A DNA stretch of 64,000 nt from Polaromonas naphthalenivorans CJ2 (GCF_000015505.1 NC_008759.1:1-64000); one strand, 5' to 3'; shown: positions 42,622-52,152, numbered from the stretch's first letter. Numbers and translations: made by a program. The notes: generated by a model from the sequence alone, not told the origin.

Positions 42622-43443
42622 TTGGACGCTCCAACCCTCAACCGCTACCGAGGCGACTTTGTCGCCTGGACGGGTGGGTGCGGGTTCATCGGCGAAGGCG
42701 GGGGCGGGGGCGCGCCCATTTCACCGCACGCGCATTACGCCATACAGCTGGCAATTGGCGCGCCGACAGGACTGCGCGTTCAGTTTGGCCGGCGAGGCGA
42801 GTGGCAATCCTGCCCGGCAGCGCTGGTTCCTTCACGGGCAACCCACAGCATTGACGTCAATGACTGCGAATGGAGCGCTGTGCTGTTCATCGAGCCGGAG
42901 ACACCCGAAGGCAAGGCCCTTAGCGCAAGGCTGCAAGGCCGGCTTGAGTTGCTCGATGCCGACTTCGTTGCAGCCACGACCCGGCGCCTGGCCACGGCCT
43001 GGCGCATAGAAAGGAACTACGACGCAGTCATTGCCGCGTGCCTTGAACTCGTGCACAACATTTCAGGGACCACCTTGCGCACGCCATCGGACCCGCGCGT
43101 GTTGGCGGCGGTGCACTACATCGGCCAACGGGCGGGCCACACCGTTTCGCTGAGCGAGGTCGCGCAAGCCGCGAACCTGTCTGCGGGGCGCTTTCGGCAC
43201 CTCTTCGTCGAAGAGACCGGCATGCCCTTGCGCACATACCTGTTGTGGCGACGGCTCTTGCAGGTCTGGACGCTGTTGATGCAGGGCCAGACGCTATCGA
43301 GCGCAGCCCATGCGGCCGGGTTCGCCGACTCGGCGCACCTGTCGAGGACGGCCCGCTCGATGTTTGGCCTGGCGCCCTCGGCCCTGCAGATGAACGGCCC
43401 GCTCAGCGCCCGCTTGCGAATGCCGCAGCATCACCTGGGCTGA
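42622..43443 (+). CDS. AraC-family transcriptional regulator
   Basis: 273 residues; the start is TTG 42622. The N-terminal cupin-like sensor has PHAHYAIQLAIGAPTGLRVQ and ALVPSRATHSIDV. The C-terminal double HTH is HTVSLSEVAQAANLSAGRFR, HLFVEETGMPLRTYLLWRRL and LSSAAHAAGFADSAHLSRTA, ending RSMFGLAPSALQ. It is convergent with the cytochrome c peroxidase operon and is the nearest candidate for its regulator, though it points the other way. Confidence 0.85.
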   Translation: MDAPTLNRYRGDFVAWTGGCGFIGEGGGGGAPISPHAHYAIQLAIGAPTGLRVQFGRRGEWQSCPAALVPSRATHSIDVNDCEWSAVLFIEPETPEGKALSARLQGRLELLDADFVAATTRRLATAWRIERNYDAVIAACLELVHNISGTTLRTPSDPRVLAAVHYIGQRAGHTVSLSEVAQAANLSAGRFRHLFVEETGMPLRTYLLWRRLLQVWTLLMQGQTLSSAAHAAGFADSAHLSRTARSMFGLAPSALQMNGPLSARLRMPQHHLG

Positions 43444-44705
43444 TGGACCGGGCCGGTGAGCGTGCCCAGGAACGCGGCCAGGTCCTTGATGTCGTCGGCG
43501 GAAAGCCGGATGCTTTGCCGCTGCGCGTGGTTTTCACCGGGCTGCGCCAGTTCGCTGTGGCCGATGGCCGCTTGGGGCGAAGCGGCGTAGTGCTGCACCA
43601 CCGCATCGAGGGTCGAGAACTGGCCGGCATGCATGTAGGGCGGCCGGACCGCCACGTTGCGCAGGCTTGGTGTGCGGAACGCGCCGAGCTGAGCCGTGTC
43701 GTTCGCTGACAGGAACTGCAGTTCACCGCATTGCTCCGGTTTGGCGTCACTGTAGCGGCCCAGGCAATTGAATTCGTCGGCCAGGAGCTTTTTGAGCCCT
43801 TCGGCGCGACCGCGGTCCGGGTTGGCCGGCTCCAGCGGTGGAACGCCTGTGTTGTGAAAGGCATGGTCCGTGAGCAGCGGCCCGTTGTGGCAGGTCACAC
43901 ACTGCCCCTTGGTCAGGAACAGGCGCAATCCCCGCACTTCCTGCCCGGTGAGCGCATCCTGGCCTGGCCCATCGCCAGCGACAGTAGCCTGGGCGTACCG
44001 GTCGAAACGCGATTCACCATAGGAAACGAGTCGTTCATAGGCCGCGATGGCCTTGCCCATGTTCGCAAAGACGCGGTTGACGCTGTTCCGGGTCGCCGGC
44101 GCAAGCGCGGCCCAGGCGGCGCGTTCGGCCTGCGTTCCGTTGGGAGACGCATCGCCGGGCAGTTCGCCGACTTCGGGCACCGCGCCGAACACCTTGCCAT
44201 ACGGGTCCTTGTACTGCGCCAGCACCAGTCGGACCAAGCGGACGCGGTTGCCGCCGTGCTCTGCCGCGTCTTCGAGTGGCCCCAGTGCCTGCGACCAGGC
44301 ACTGTCCTTGCGCCCGTCCCAGAACAGGAAGGGGGCGTGCGCAGCGCCCATGACCGGCATGGTCCGGCGCTTGCCGGTGGCAATTCCCTGGCCGAACTGA
44401 CGCCCGTCCTCGAACTGCTTGTCGGCCGCGTGGCAGCTGGCGCAGGCGACCTGGCCGTTCTTGCTGAGCCGGGTGTCATTGAACAGTGCACGCCCAAGCG
44501 CGGCCGCCTCGGCGCGCTGCTCGTAGGCGTTCGACGCATCAGCGGGCCGCTGGCCAGCCTCTTTCAAACGCATCGAGGCGAGGGCAGTGACTTCCTGAAC
44601 TGACCACCTGTCCCGCAGCGGCGCCTTCTTCAAATCCTGCGCGGCCAGGGCGGTAACGGCAAGAGCGGCCGCCGCGACCGCCAACGCGATGACGCGCTGG
44701 TTCAT
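43431..44705 (-). CDS. Di-haem cytochrome c peroxidase family protein
   Basis: 424 residues from the ATG at 44705. A Sec signal peptide (MNQRVIALAVAAAALAVTAL then AAQ) is followed by two haem c motifs, CASCH (88-92) and CVTCH (269-273). The late block FRTPSLRNVAVRPPYMHAGQ is typical of the MauG/CcpA superfamily. It is exported and reduces peroxide or oxidises a substrate in the periplasm. The start overlaps the stop of the upstream FixH-like gene by 4 bp. The 3' end overlaps the convergent AraC gene by 13 bp. Confidence 0.9.
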   Translation of the reverse strand: MNQRVIALAVAAAALAVTALAAQDLKKAPLRDRWSVQEVTALASMRLKEAGQRPADASNAYEQRAEAAALGRALFNDTRLSKNGQVACASCHAADKQFEDGRQFGQGIATGKRRTMPVMGAAHAPFLFWDGRKDSAWSQALGPLEDAAEHGGNRVRLVRLVLAQYKDPYGKVFGAVPEVGELPGDASPNGTQAERAAWAALAPATRNSVNRVFANMGKAIAAYERLVSYGESRFDRYAQATVAGDGPGQDALTGQEVRGLRLFLTKGQCVTCHNGPLLTDHAFHNTGVPPLEPANPDRGRAEGLKKLLADEFNCLGRYSDAKPEQCGELQFLSANDTAQLGAFRTPSLRNVAVRPPYMHAGQFSTLDAVVQHYAASPQAAIGHSELAQPGENHAQRQSIRLSADDIKDLAAFLGTLTGPVHQPR

Positions 44706-45550
44706 TGCAGGCTCACGGTCTGCACGGCCGGGTTGTTCACCACCCAGTTGAAGGTGACCTGGTCCGCGCCTTGCGGACCCTGGATGGCCAATTTCACCTC
44801 CCACCAGCCCGTCATGCTGAACTTCATTCCGTCCAGCGCGTAGGTGCCATTCTCAACCTCGCGCGTCACGCGAGGTTGAGTGGGCAGCCCGTGACCGTGC
44901 TGGGGCATACCGCCATCGACTGCGAACTTGGCGCCATGCACCGGCGTGCCATCCGGCGCAGCCAGCTTCACCTTCCAGCTGTGCATCTGGTTGATGGCGG
45001 GCGCCTGAGCAGGGGGCACCAGCGCGACACGGTAAACGTTCGAAACCGAATTCTTCTCCAGTGAAAGGTCCAGGTCCTTGGGCTGCGTGACACAACCGGT
45101 CATGAGGGTGGCAAGCGCCGCCAGGGCTGCCGCTGCGGTGAGCATGCGAAGCATGATTTTCTTGGGTGCCGGTGTGTGTGGAGCCCGGGCAGCGTTGAGC
45201 GCTTGTTGCAGGTCCTGCGCAATAGGCATGCGCCGAAAGCCACTGACGTCAGCGCCGCCGGTGTTGCCTTCGGGCACGAGCCCAGGGGCCGTGAAGATGG
45301 AGGCCGCCACGAGCCGCCAGAGTTGACCGAAGGCCTCGCCGTGCAGGCTGTTGCGCAGCGCAAACCGGAGCATGTGCCAGTGCACACGCACATGCTCGGC
45401 GGTTGCTGCTTGCCCGAGCACGTGTGCCCGCTCAAGGTGCTCGAAGGAGGTGGAAAAGTGCCCGCGGGCTTGTGCTGCGTCGGCAGCAGCGATTTCTCTT
45501 TGCACACTGGGCTTGATGCGAATGGCGAAGGTGGTCACAAGGTGCTCCAA
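44702..45550 (-). CDS. In-frame fusion of a DUF3703 domain and a FixH/YtkA-like lipoprotein
   Basis: 282 residues. Residues 1-125 form a DUF3703 domain (SFEHLERAHVLGQAATAEHV, PGLVPEGNTGGADVSGFRRM). Then Met133 starts a typical lipoprotein signal (MLRMLTAAAALAALATLMTG followed by Cys153), leading into a FixH/YtkA-like beta domain (MHSWKVKLAAPDGTPVHGAK, FAVDGGMPQHGHGLPTQPRV). A lipobox in the middle of a cytoplasmic protein is not functional in the fusion. Either translation restarts at 45154 or a stop between two genes was lost. Similar genes accompany cytochrome c peroxidases. Confidence 0.75.
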   Translation of the reverse strand: MEHLVTTFAIRIKPSVQREIAAADAAQARGHFSTSFEHLERAHVLGQAATAEHVRVHWHMLRFALRNSLHGEAFGQLWRLVAASIFTAPGLVPEGNTGGADVSGFRRMPIAQDLQQALNAARAPHTPAPKKIMLRMLTAAAALAALATLMTGCVTQPKDLDLSLEKNSVSNVYRVALVPPAQAPAINQMHSWKVKLAAPDGTPVHGAKFAVDGGMPQHGHGLPTQPRVTREVENGTYALDGMKFSMTGWWEVKLAIQGPQGADQVTFNWVVNNPAVQTVSLQ

Positions 45551-46263
45551 AGTTGGTTTCGATGCACCTGATTCTTCCTGCTACCTGCCCCTGGGGCTTG
45601 AACGAAGGGGCTGTTTTGGCAGCCCTTTTGTTCAAGTCGAAAGCTCTTCCTGCAGGCGGCGGACGGGCCGCAGTGCCAGTCGCTGTCCGGTCGCTGAGGA
45701 TTAGCTTGCGTTCCGGTTCACGTTGCACTTTGTCTCGCGACGGGGTGCGACCTACTAAGGCGCCAAGCGCCCGGCTGCTTATTAAATTCGCCCTCAGCTT
45801 TAGCGACAGTTTTCTGAACGTCCAACTGCAGCGTTGGACGTCATTCGACAGTCTTTTTTTAAAAAGGTATGTGAAAGCTAACCCGTTTAGTCGAGAATCA
45901 CTTCAGAAACGATTCAATTAAATTCTGTGCGGGTTGCCAGGTTTGCTAGTATTTTTTAATAGCGCAAGATATCCCTACCCCATAGGTGAGAGCGCATTCC
46001 TAGCACTCCAATGGAATTCATAGTAGGTATGGGTTCTGACCAAATGAAACGTCCGTTTTAGGTGCTTCGACATCAACGGGTGGGTTTCCGGCTATTTTGT
46101 CGTCTGGCATTGGTAATGCCAAGATAGGCGCATGGTTACATTACGTTATGCGTCTTAAAAGCTTCCCAACGCCGCGCACGGGGCAGGCGTTCATGAAGAA
46201 AATATTACTTTTCATTATGAAGAGCGCCTTTTGATATTCTCTTTCTCATGACAGGAGAAAATT
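45551..46263. other. Noncoding region
   Basis: About 710 bp with no convincing gene. A 122-codon plus-strand frame at 45553-45921 is Arg/Ser/Leu-rich without family resemblance. GACAGGAGAAAAT at 46249-46261 is the ribosome site of the next gene. Confidence 0.45.
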
Positions 46264-46680
46264 GTGATTGAGGCTCTCATTGGTGCGGCGGTTGGTGCCC
46301 TTACCATTTTTTTTGCGCGATTCATTCGTGGGGAACGTTGGTTGTATTCGTTGGGCCTGCTCACTCTGCCTGGCATCTACGCGTCCTTCGCTCTACAAGC
46401 AGGCGAGCATGCTGTGGGCCTCAAGGAAATAATCTACGGTGTTCCGTTCGTCGTCGCCGGCCTTGTATTCGCGTTTGTTAGCGTCCGCCAGTCAGCAGTA
46501 GTGGTCGGTGTGTTTTGGCTACTGCACGGGCTGTACGACTTGGTGCATAGTCAGCTCATCACAAACACTGGCGTTCCCAGTTGGTATCCCGTCTGGTGTT
46601 TTGCGGTTGATGCTGTTATCGGTTCGTATCTTCTGTGGCTGTCGCGGCGTGTTCCCGATGCAAATCTTCGCCAGGCGTAA
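46264..46680 (+). CDS. Small multi-pass membrane protein
   Basis: 138 residues from GTG 46264 with an excellent AGGAGAA site, which decides the start. Four or five hydrophobic helices (IEALIGAAVGALTIFFARFI, SLGLLTLPGIYASFAL, IIYGVPFVVAGLVFAFVSV, VVVGVFWLLHGLYDLVH, WYPVWCFAVDAVIGSYLLWL). The last helices resemble small conserved membrane proteins of unknown role. Confidence 0.7.
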   Translation: MIEALIGAAVGALTIFFARFIRGERWLYSLGLLTLPGIYASFALQAGEHAVGLKEIIYGVPFVVAGLVFAFVSVRQSAVVVGVFWLLHGLYDLVHSQLITNTGVPSWYPVWCFAVDAVIGSYLLWLSRRVPDANLRQA

Positions 46681-46953
46681 GTCGAATCGTTGCCCGTAGG
46701 AAGGTTGCAGAAACAGGTCAACGCCTTGAGTGCCTGCAGACGCATACCTTTCGCTCAAGTGGAGCGCCGACAGCAGGCCACCAAGCCCTGTCTCGTGGAG
46801 CGCGGTACATTTTTACCAGCAGGGCCTTGGCGTCCTACACGGTCAGGGCTCTAACGTTGAATATCCGCAATTGGTCGGCTCCAGTCAGCAGCGTACTTTA
46901 ATCGGCCCGTAACGGAGAAATTGAGGCCAACAGTCCATTCTTCACCAATCCCC

Positions 46954-48015
46954 TTAAGGTATGAAATATGCGTTGTAGCGCTGGTCGATGGCCTCGTAGC
47001 GGCTAGGTGCCAGCCAGGCACTCCCGCCCCGCGCGATGGCTGTCGTGTAACCCCAAGCGGCAATCTTTAGGCTGACCTGCGCATCGGCCAGCATGCCCGC
47101 CGCCATTCCGACTTCCTTGATGGCGTCAGCGTGCCGGCCGATTCTTTCCAGCCATCGCTCCAGGTGCGGGCCGGCGGCCAGGGTATCGGACTTGCTCCGG
47201 TTGCACGTTGGGTGCGCCAGCACGAAGTTGTGCGCCAGGTCGCGCGGGTACTGCGAGAACGGAACGAAATGGTCCACGTCCGCCTCGGTCAATGCTTGAG
47301 TGCAATAAAAACACTTGCTCCCGTCAAGCTTGCGAAGTCCCTGGCCCATGGACAGCAGCGACTGCCTTGACGCTGAAAACAGGAAGTCTTCGAGGTCATC
47401 GGCCTGCCCGAGAATGCCGGTGTTCCTTCGGTTGCGCTTGATGTGCTCCACCCAGTGCGAGCGCGACAGCTGCTGGACCAGCGGCTGGAATCGCCGCAGG
47501 CAGTAGGCCACCCCGGGCTTGAGTTTGAGCTGGCCAGCCCCCGCGCGCTCATACAGGAAAGCATCGGTCATGCCGCCGAAATTTTGCAGGTAATTCACCG
47601 GCTGCGCTGATACGGTCTGCGCGACAGACCTCAGCAGCGCCTGGTACTCAGGCAGTATTCGGGCCCTCTGGGGCGAAGCTGCGCCATGCCGAGTCCGAAA
47701 GGTCGCGATGGCCGATACCACCGCGGCCTGCACGCCGTTGTTCTGAGTCAGGACGCCCGAGAAAGTGTTGGGCCGGCCCGTGCCGAAGGGGAGCGCGTGC
47801 CGCCAGTACATCTGGATAAACCGCTCGGCAATCTGACGGATGGAGACCATGAATTCATCTCCGTCATCGGCCCCCAGCTCGACGGCCAGGTCGGCCAGTG
47901 CCATCAAAAGGGCAAACTTGTACGTGGCCGTGAAGTCGCTTTCGGTGAAGATGCGCTGGAGCTTGCCAAGAAACACGAGCTGCTCCTCGGCCGATGGCAG
48001 AGCACTCGCTCCCAC
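46954..48015 (-). CDS. HNH endonuclease domain protein
   Basis: 353 residues. The C-terminal HNH fold is visible as KCFYCTQALTEADVDHFVPF, SQYPRDLAHNFVLAHPTCNR and SKSDTLAAGPH, with the Cys pair and the D-H-x-x-P and N-x-x-x-x-H residues. The N-terminal 200 residues are a helical domain of unknown role (ATYKFALLMALADLAVELGA, NYLQNFGGMTDAFLYERAGA). It starts 4 bp after the HIT gene's stop, so the two are one operon. Such pairs recur in defence or repair contexts; that is an inference. Confidence 0.8.
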   Translation of the reverse strand: MGASALPSAEEQLVFLGKLQRIFTESDFTATYKFALLMALADLAVELGADDGDEFMVSIRQIAERFIQMYWRHALPFGTGRPNTFSGVLTQNNGVQAAVVSAIATFRTRHGAASPQRARILPEYQALLRSVAQTVSAQPVNYLQNFGGMTDAFLYERAGAGQLKLKPGVAYCLRRFQPLVQQLSRSHWVEHIKRNRRNTGILGQADDLEDFLFSASRQSLLSMGQGLRKLDGSKCFYCTQALTEADVDHFVPFSQYPRDLAHNFVLAHPTCNRSKSDTLAAGPHLERWLERIGRHADAIKEVGMAAGMLADAQVSLKIAAWGYTTAIARGGSAWLAPSRYEAIDQRYNAYFIP

Positions 48016-48019
48016 CGCG

Positions 48020-48421
48020 CTACCGTCCTGTCCAGTAGTCCGCTTTTTCCGGAATCACCCATCGAACGCCGCCGCGCGGGTCCAGCTGGTCGCCGTCATA
48101 CCGTGGAATGAGGTGGATGTGCAGGTGAGGCACTGTCTGACCCGCCGCCGCGCCATCGTTGATGCCGATGTTGTAGCCATCGGGCCGGTGTTGCTCGGCA
48201 ACCAACTCTTTTGCCCGGTCCAGCAGGGCAAAGAGTGCCTCGCGCTCGGGCGCCGTCACTTCAAAGAACGAGCGGACATGGCGCTTGGGAATGACCAGGC
48301 TGTGGCCCGGGGACACCGGGTAGCCGTCCAGAATCAATACCGCATGCGCATTTTCCTCAACGATGCGGCTGGCGGGAAGGGTACAAAATGGGCACGGGCT
48401 GGGTGCACTTATCAATGTCAT
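48020..48421 (-). CDS. HIT family nucleotide hydrolase
   Basis: 133 residues. Catalytic triad motif HLHIHLIPR (residues about 99-107), N-terminal CPFC pair and PGHSLVIPKRHVRSFFEV are those of Hint/Fhit-type proteins that hydrolyse dinucleoside polyphosphates or nucleotide conjugates. It is complete. Upstream of and coupled to the HNH endonuclease gene. Confidence 0.9.
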   Translation of the reverse strand: MTLISAPSPCPFCTLPASRIVEENAHAVLILDGYPVSPGHSLVIPKRHVRSFFEVTAPEREALFALLDRAKELVAEQHRPDGYNIGINDGAAAGQTVPHLHIHLIPRYDGDQLDPRGGVRWVIPEKADYWTGR

Positions 48422-48529
48422 GTGTCTATTATTAAAAATGATGCGCTAACCTCCTTACGAGGGTTGAACAGCCTGGCAATATTCCAACGCAACATGCCGT
48501 GCCATGGTGCTGTTCGGAACTAAACCGAT

Positions 48530-49366
48530 TTACGTCTTGGCGGACCCAGCCGGTATGGGCCCGGGCCACTCGAAGGCGCGCCTTGCAACGCCATACAAAG
48601 CCCAGAGCAGCAGCAACGGAATGACCAGGGTCTGAAGCACGAAAATCACGATGAGCTTAATGATGTCCTCGGTGGCTTGCTCTGCGGCCGCTTTCAGATT
48701 CGCAAAATGCACTTTCACATCGGCATTTTTTGATACCCAACCTTTCATTTTCTCCAGCAATCCTTGGCTGTCAGATACCTCTGAAATGGAAGGGTTCAGC
48801 TTGCCCACCTGTCCCGAGGTGGCGCTGATTGAGTCTTGGCTCACGGCATAGTCAGCGGCTAGGTACTTCTGCCACAGCGCGTCCGTGCCAAGCGTCACTA
48901 CTGGAATGGCAAAGCGAAGCATCAGCAGCATCACCAGCAGCCGGGAAAGCAGCGCAGGCGGTCGTGGCTGGCGCCAGTAATACCCTGCCCAACCGAGCGC
49001 CGTAATGCTCAGGGCCAGCGATACCAAGGAGTTGCCACCAATGCTGATGAGAATTTTTTGCACTCCAAAAATGACGCTGGCTGCGAGCATCAGGGTGGAA
49101 AACTGCTCGACCAGGTCATGGATGGGCCGCAACACCTGCCCCAGGGACAGCGTCACCCCGACGCCTAAGGGCTGAAAGGACGCCTCTGTGCCTTGCGCCA
49201 CCGAGATGACGGCATTCAAGGCCCTGGCCGCGGCAAAGGTGATGAGCGCGCGCTTCATGCCGGCATCTGCTTGCTGCGCGGCTGGCGCGTCCAAGGGCTT
49301 CAGCCAAGCGCAGGCCACCAAGGCGGCGACAAGAAACGCCACCATGACGTTGCGTACGATTTTCAT
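48530..49366 (-). CDS. Hypothetical multi-pass membrane protein
   Basis: 278 residues from the ATG at 49366 (MKIVRNVMVAFLVAALVACA), a signal-like start. Hydrophobic segments include the N-terminal one, LSLGQVLRPIHDLVEQFSTL near an LMLAASVIFGVQKILISIGG helix, LALSITALGWAGYYW, LLSRLLVMLLMLRFAIPVVT and IIKLIVIFVLQTLVIPLLLL. A soluble loop lies in between. Unrecognised. The upstream gene at 49378 ends 11 bp before it, so they are probably an operon. Confidence 0.65.
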   Translation of the reverse strand: MKIVRNVMVAFLVAALVACAWLKPLDAPAAQQADAGMKRALITFAAARALNAVISVAQGTEASFQPLGVGVTLSLGQVLRPIHDLVEQFSTLMLAASVIFGVQKILISIGGNSLVSLALSITALGWAGYYWRQPRPPALLSRLLVMLLMLRFAIPVVTLGTDALWQKYLAADYAVSQDSISATSGQVGKLNPSISEVSDSQGLLEKMKGWVSKNADVKVHFANLKAAAEQATEDIIKLIVIFVLQTLVIPLLLLWALYGVARRAFEWPGPIPAGSAKT

Positions 49367-49377
49367 GATTGTGATTC

Positions 49378-50232
49378 TCAGGGGTTGCCACTTAAGTTGA
49401 GCTTGTTTCGCTTCGGGTCTGCTGGCAGGGCGTTTGCCAGCATCAGCGTGGATACGCTGTTCAGCGCGCACCATAGGGCCAGCAGCAGGCCAACGGCCAA
49501 AAGCACTTTGCCGATGTCGCTAGCGATATCGACCTTTTCACTGATGGCACGCAGGTTTTCAGCGGTTGCCCGCAAATCCTCCAGCGCTTTGGGCAAGTCC
49601 TGTGTGTTGAGCCGCCCGAGTGTGCGCTCGACCTCGTCGACCACTTTGAGCGCATCCTGGTTGGTGGTAACAAACGCTGCGCTCAGGTTTTTTCCGTCTC
49701 GGCCCATGGTGACCGATATATCGAGCAAGGTCTGGCTGACCGCCTTGATGTCCTGGGCCTGCGTTTTCAAATCCTGCGCGTACTTCTCAAGGGGGCGCGA
49801 CATTTTGACGACGGGTTTCATACCATCCATCTCAATGCTGGTCGGAACGGAAAAGAGCAACCCCTCGCTGACGGATTGGAGGGTGCCGCCAAGTTTTCCA
49901 GAAACCTCTGATGCTGCGCGCATGTTCCCGGCATACTGGGGAACCAACTTGACCTGGTTCTCTGCAGCAACCCGAAGTTCCTGAAGGAGGACTCGCGTCG
50001 AAACAAGCATCTTTCCTGTCTGCTCGATGAGTCCTTGCCTGGCTTCGACGGTCTCTGCCGTTCGGCCAACCACGTTGGACACCGCCCCAATGGAGGCCGC
50101 GACAGAATGGAAAAATTGCCCCAATGGAGCTTGGGATACTGCATATCCCCAGACAATCGCCCAGGCAAGCGCAAGGCTGACAAGCAGCTGAAGCGACGCC
50201 AGGATGATTATCCAGCTGTTCTTTCCTCTCAT
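49378..50232 (-). CDS. Hypothetical membrane protein with a methyl-accepting-like topology
   Basis: 284 residues. One N-terminal transmembrane helix (WIIILASLQLLVSLALAWAI) and one near the C-terminus (IGKVLLAVGLLLALWCALNS) enclose a helical periplasmic domain (QTGKMLVSTRVLLQELRVAA, VDEVERTLGRLNTQDLPKAL, EDLRATAENLRAISEKVDIA). No signalling domain is seen. It is the first gene of a two-gene membrane operon. Function unknown. Confidence 0.65.
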   Translation of the reverse strand: MRGKNSWIIILASLQLLVSLALAWAIVWGYAVSQAPLGQFFHSVAASIGAVSNVVGRTAETVEARQGLIEQTGKMLVSTRVLLQELRVAAENQVKLVPQYAGNMRAASEVSGKLGGTLQSVSEGLLFSVPTSIEMDGMKPVVKMSRPLEKYAQDLKTQAQDIKAVSQTLLDISVTMGRDGKNLSAAFVTTNQDALKVVDEVERTLGRLNTQDLPKALEDLRATAENLRAISEKVDIASDIGKVLLAVGLLLALWCALNSVSTLMLANALPADPKRNKLNLSGNP

Positions 50233-50423
50233 TTACGCACCACTCCAAACGGGTCGAAGTGAACGTGCCAAAAGACAGGCTGTCAATTGCGCCACCTGCG
50301 CGGAATTATGCCCGCCCAAAACACCGGTTTGCAGTTGCGCTCGCATCGAATGCTTTCTGTGTTGATTGAGCGCTGGAGTATTCAGGTATCGGGTGACAGG
50401 TGGTGTCGTTTTCCGCGAAGGCC

Positions 50424-50852
50424 TCAGATATCTTGTTCGCCTATGACGACGGTAGGCTCTTTCCTTGAAGCGCAAGGCCTGCGCTTGAAGTAGCTCCGGT
50501 GGCGAAGGAAAAGCCAGAGATAGATGGCGATGTTGATGGCAACGACCATGGCAGCAAGTACGAACTGAACCTCGCGCGTCAAGCCTGAAGGATAGATGAC
50601 GCCGAGCAGGTAGTGCTCCACGAAGCTGGCTGCGTAACCCGACTGGCCGGCCCGAACACGAAAACCGTTCTCGATAGAAGTGAGCGGGCACAGGCGCCCC
50701 GTCAGTTCTACAAAGAATGCCCAGGCCATTGCTGGAAGATGAACCAGCGGCATCCAGCGCCACCTGATGGCCAGCGCGCCGCCAAAAAGGGCAAACACGA
50801 TGAATACCAGGTGCAGCAGCAGGACGCCGTCAGCTACAAAACGAAAGTACAT
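50424..50852 (-). CDS. DUF2784 family membrane protein
   Basis: 142 residues. MYFRFVADGVLLLHLVFIVF, LVHLPAMAWAFFVELTGRLC PLTSIENGF in sequence, and YAASFVEHYLLGVIYPSGLT match the DUF2784 family of small bacterial inner-membrane proteins of unknown function, with four helices. It is complete with a basic C-terminal tail. Confidence 0.85.
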   Translation of the reverse strand: MYFRFVADGVLLLHLVFIVFALFGGALAIRWRWMPLVHLPAMAWAFFVELTGRLCPLTSIENGFRVRAGQSGYAASFVEHYLLGVIYPSGLTREVQFVLAAMVVAINIAIYLWLFLRHRSYFKRRPCASRKEPTVVIGEQDI

Positions 50853-51141
50853 CGGCAGGCAGTATCAGGGGTAAACACCAACCAAGATGGCCAGAAGCAT
50901 GGCTAGTGCAAGTTGCTCGCGTTTTATTTGGTTCATGGGGGTCAAATTTATGCCGCTGCCAAGATTGTTTGCTGATAAGAGCAGCCTGCATCTGTATTTT
51001 TGCTTTAGGGAAGGTCTTAATAGGTACACAGCCGAGCTTAGAATTTCCGCACTAGATTCTCGGTCAGGATTCACCGCCAGCCAGTGAAGCGGGCTCTTGG
51101 TTGAGCATTTCCAACATTGTGCAGCAGAAGAGGAATTTCAA

Positions 51142-52152
51142 ATGGCAAAAGACTGGCGACTGGAAGATATTAGCGAACTGTGCGACGAAGAAATTCGGAC
51201 TCTCCGTACGAATGCCGAATGTCGAGGAGGGGCCTGTGTTATCGCACTTTGCAACACTGTACTGGCGAGTCGCGGCAACTCCAGGTCGACTCGCAATCGG
51301 CGCCCGGTCGCGACTCAAAATGGGCACCCTGAGATGAACTCTAATGCCGTTGACCTGGTAGCCGACTTATTTCGCGGCTTGCCGATAGCAGCCAACATGC
51401 CCAATGCCGTGCGTCGCCAGCAATTACAGGCGCGACCTATTGAAACGCTCGGAGAGCTTTGGAGGTTGTTTGTTGTTTGTGGTTTTTCATCTCAAGAAAA
51501 TTCATCGGAAAACGGACCTCTCGCGAACTTTTTTCGTAAAGATGGGCCATTGCTTTCGTTAGACAGGGTAATCAAGGATGGCTCGAAATTAGAGTGGGTG
51601 CTTGCTCAATTAGTTGGGTTCGGGCTTCGCTTTACACCCAACAAAGCTCTACTCGTTACGGGCAACCTTCCGTTTTTTGCTCAATCCGGTTCTTCGAGCA
51701 CTCGCCTGGACTCTCTTTCTCAGTCCGGTGGACCGCTATCTTTATTCGGACGCTTATCCCTCGATGGCTCGTTGCGGGACAGTGATAGAGAAATTGCACG
51801 GTCTGCAACATTCAGCGCCGCACTGCAGGACGTGCCCTTTCCGCAGATTGGTCAGAAACAGCTGCGCAATATCCTCGTGAACGGCGGCCTCAGCCGCAAC
51901 GTTGTTCCGCTCGACTCCCGCTGGATGAATTTCCTACGTCCAGCATTTAAGGGTGGGAAAATAAAAGTCGAGCGGTCTCGATATTTGGTCTACGAACAGC
52001 TATTAAGAGATGCACTAATCAGCGTAATCGAGCAGAGACCCGACCTAGAAAATTTGGCTATCGTGGATGCAGTAGTTTTTTCGATTAAAGACCAATCAAG
52101 CACGGACGCATTGAGGCCGACAGCTTGGTTTGGCGCTGCCGAGGTGCTCTGA
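51142..52152 (+). CDS. Putative OGG-like HhH DNA glycosylase
   Basis: 336 residues from ATG 51142 with AGAGGAA upstream. Near residue 250 the segment IGQKQLRNILVNGGLSRNVV then PLDSRW has the helix-hairpin-helix layout of 8-oxoguanine glycosylases (Lys in Q-K-Q, Asp in P-L-D-S-R, 19 residues apart, as in OGG1). The N-terminal 80 residues are unrelated and include DWRLEDISELCDEEIRTLRT. The family assignment rests on this one region and is tentative. It would remove oxidised bases. Confidence 0.55.
   Translation: MAKDWRLEDISELCDEEIRTLRTNAECRGGACVIALCNTVLASRGNSRSTRNRRPVATQNGHPEMNSNAVDLVADLFRGLPIAANMPNAVRRQQLQARPIETLGELWRLFVVCGFSSQENSSENGPLANFFRKDGPLLSLDRVIKDGSKLEWVLAQLVGFGLRFTPNKALLVTGNLPFFAQSGSSSTRLDSLSQSGGPLSLFGRLSLDGSLRDSDREIARSATFSAALQDVPFPQIGQKQLRNILVNGGLSRNVVPLDSRWMNFLRPAFKGGKIKVERSRYLVYEQLLRDALISVIEQRPDLENLAIVDAVVFSIKDQSSTDALRPTAWFGAAEVL

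Noticed and set aside
45553..45921. 122-codon plus-strand frame upstream of the 46264 gene
   Set aside because: Low-complexity Arg/Ser/Leu-rich translation and no start context.
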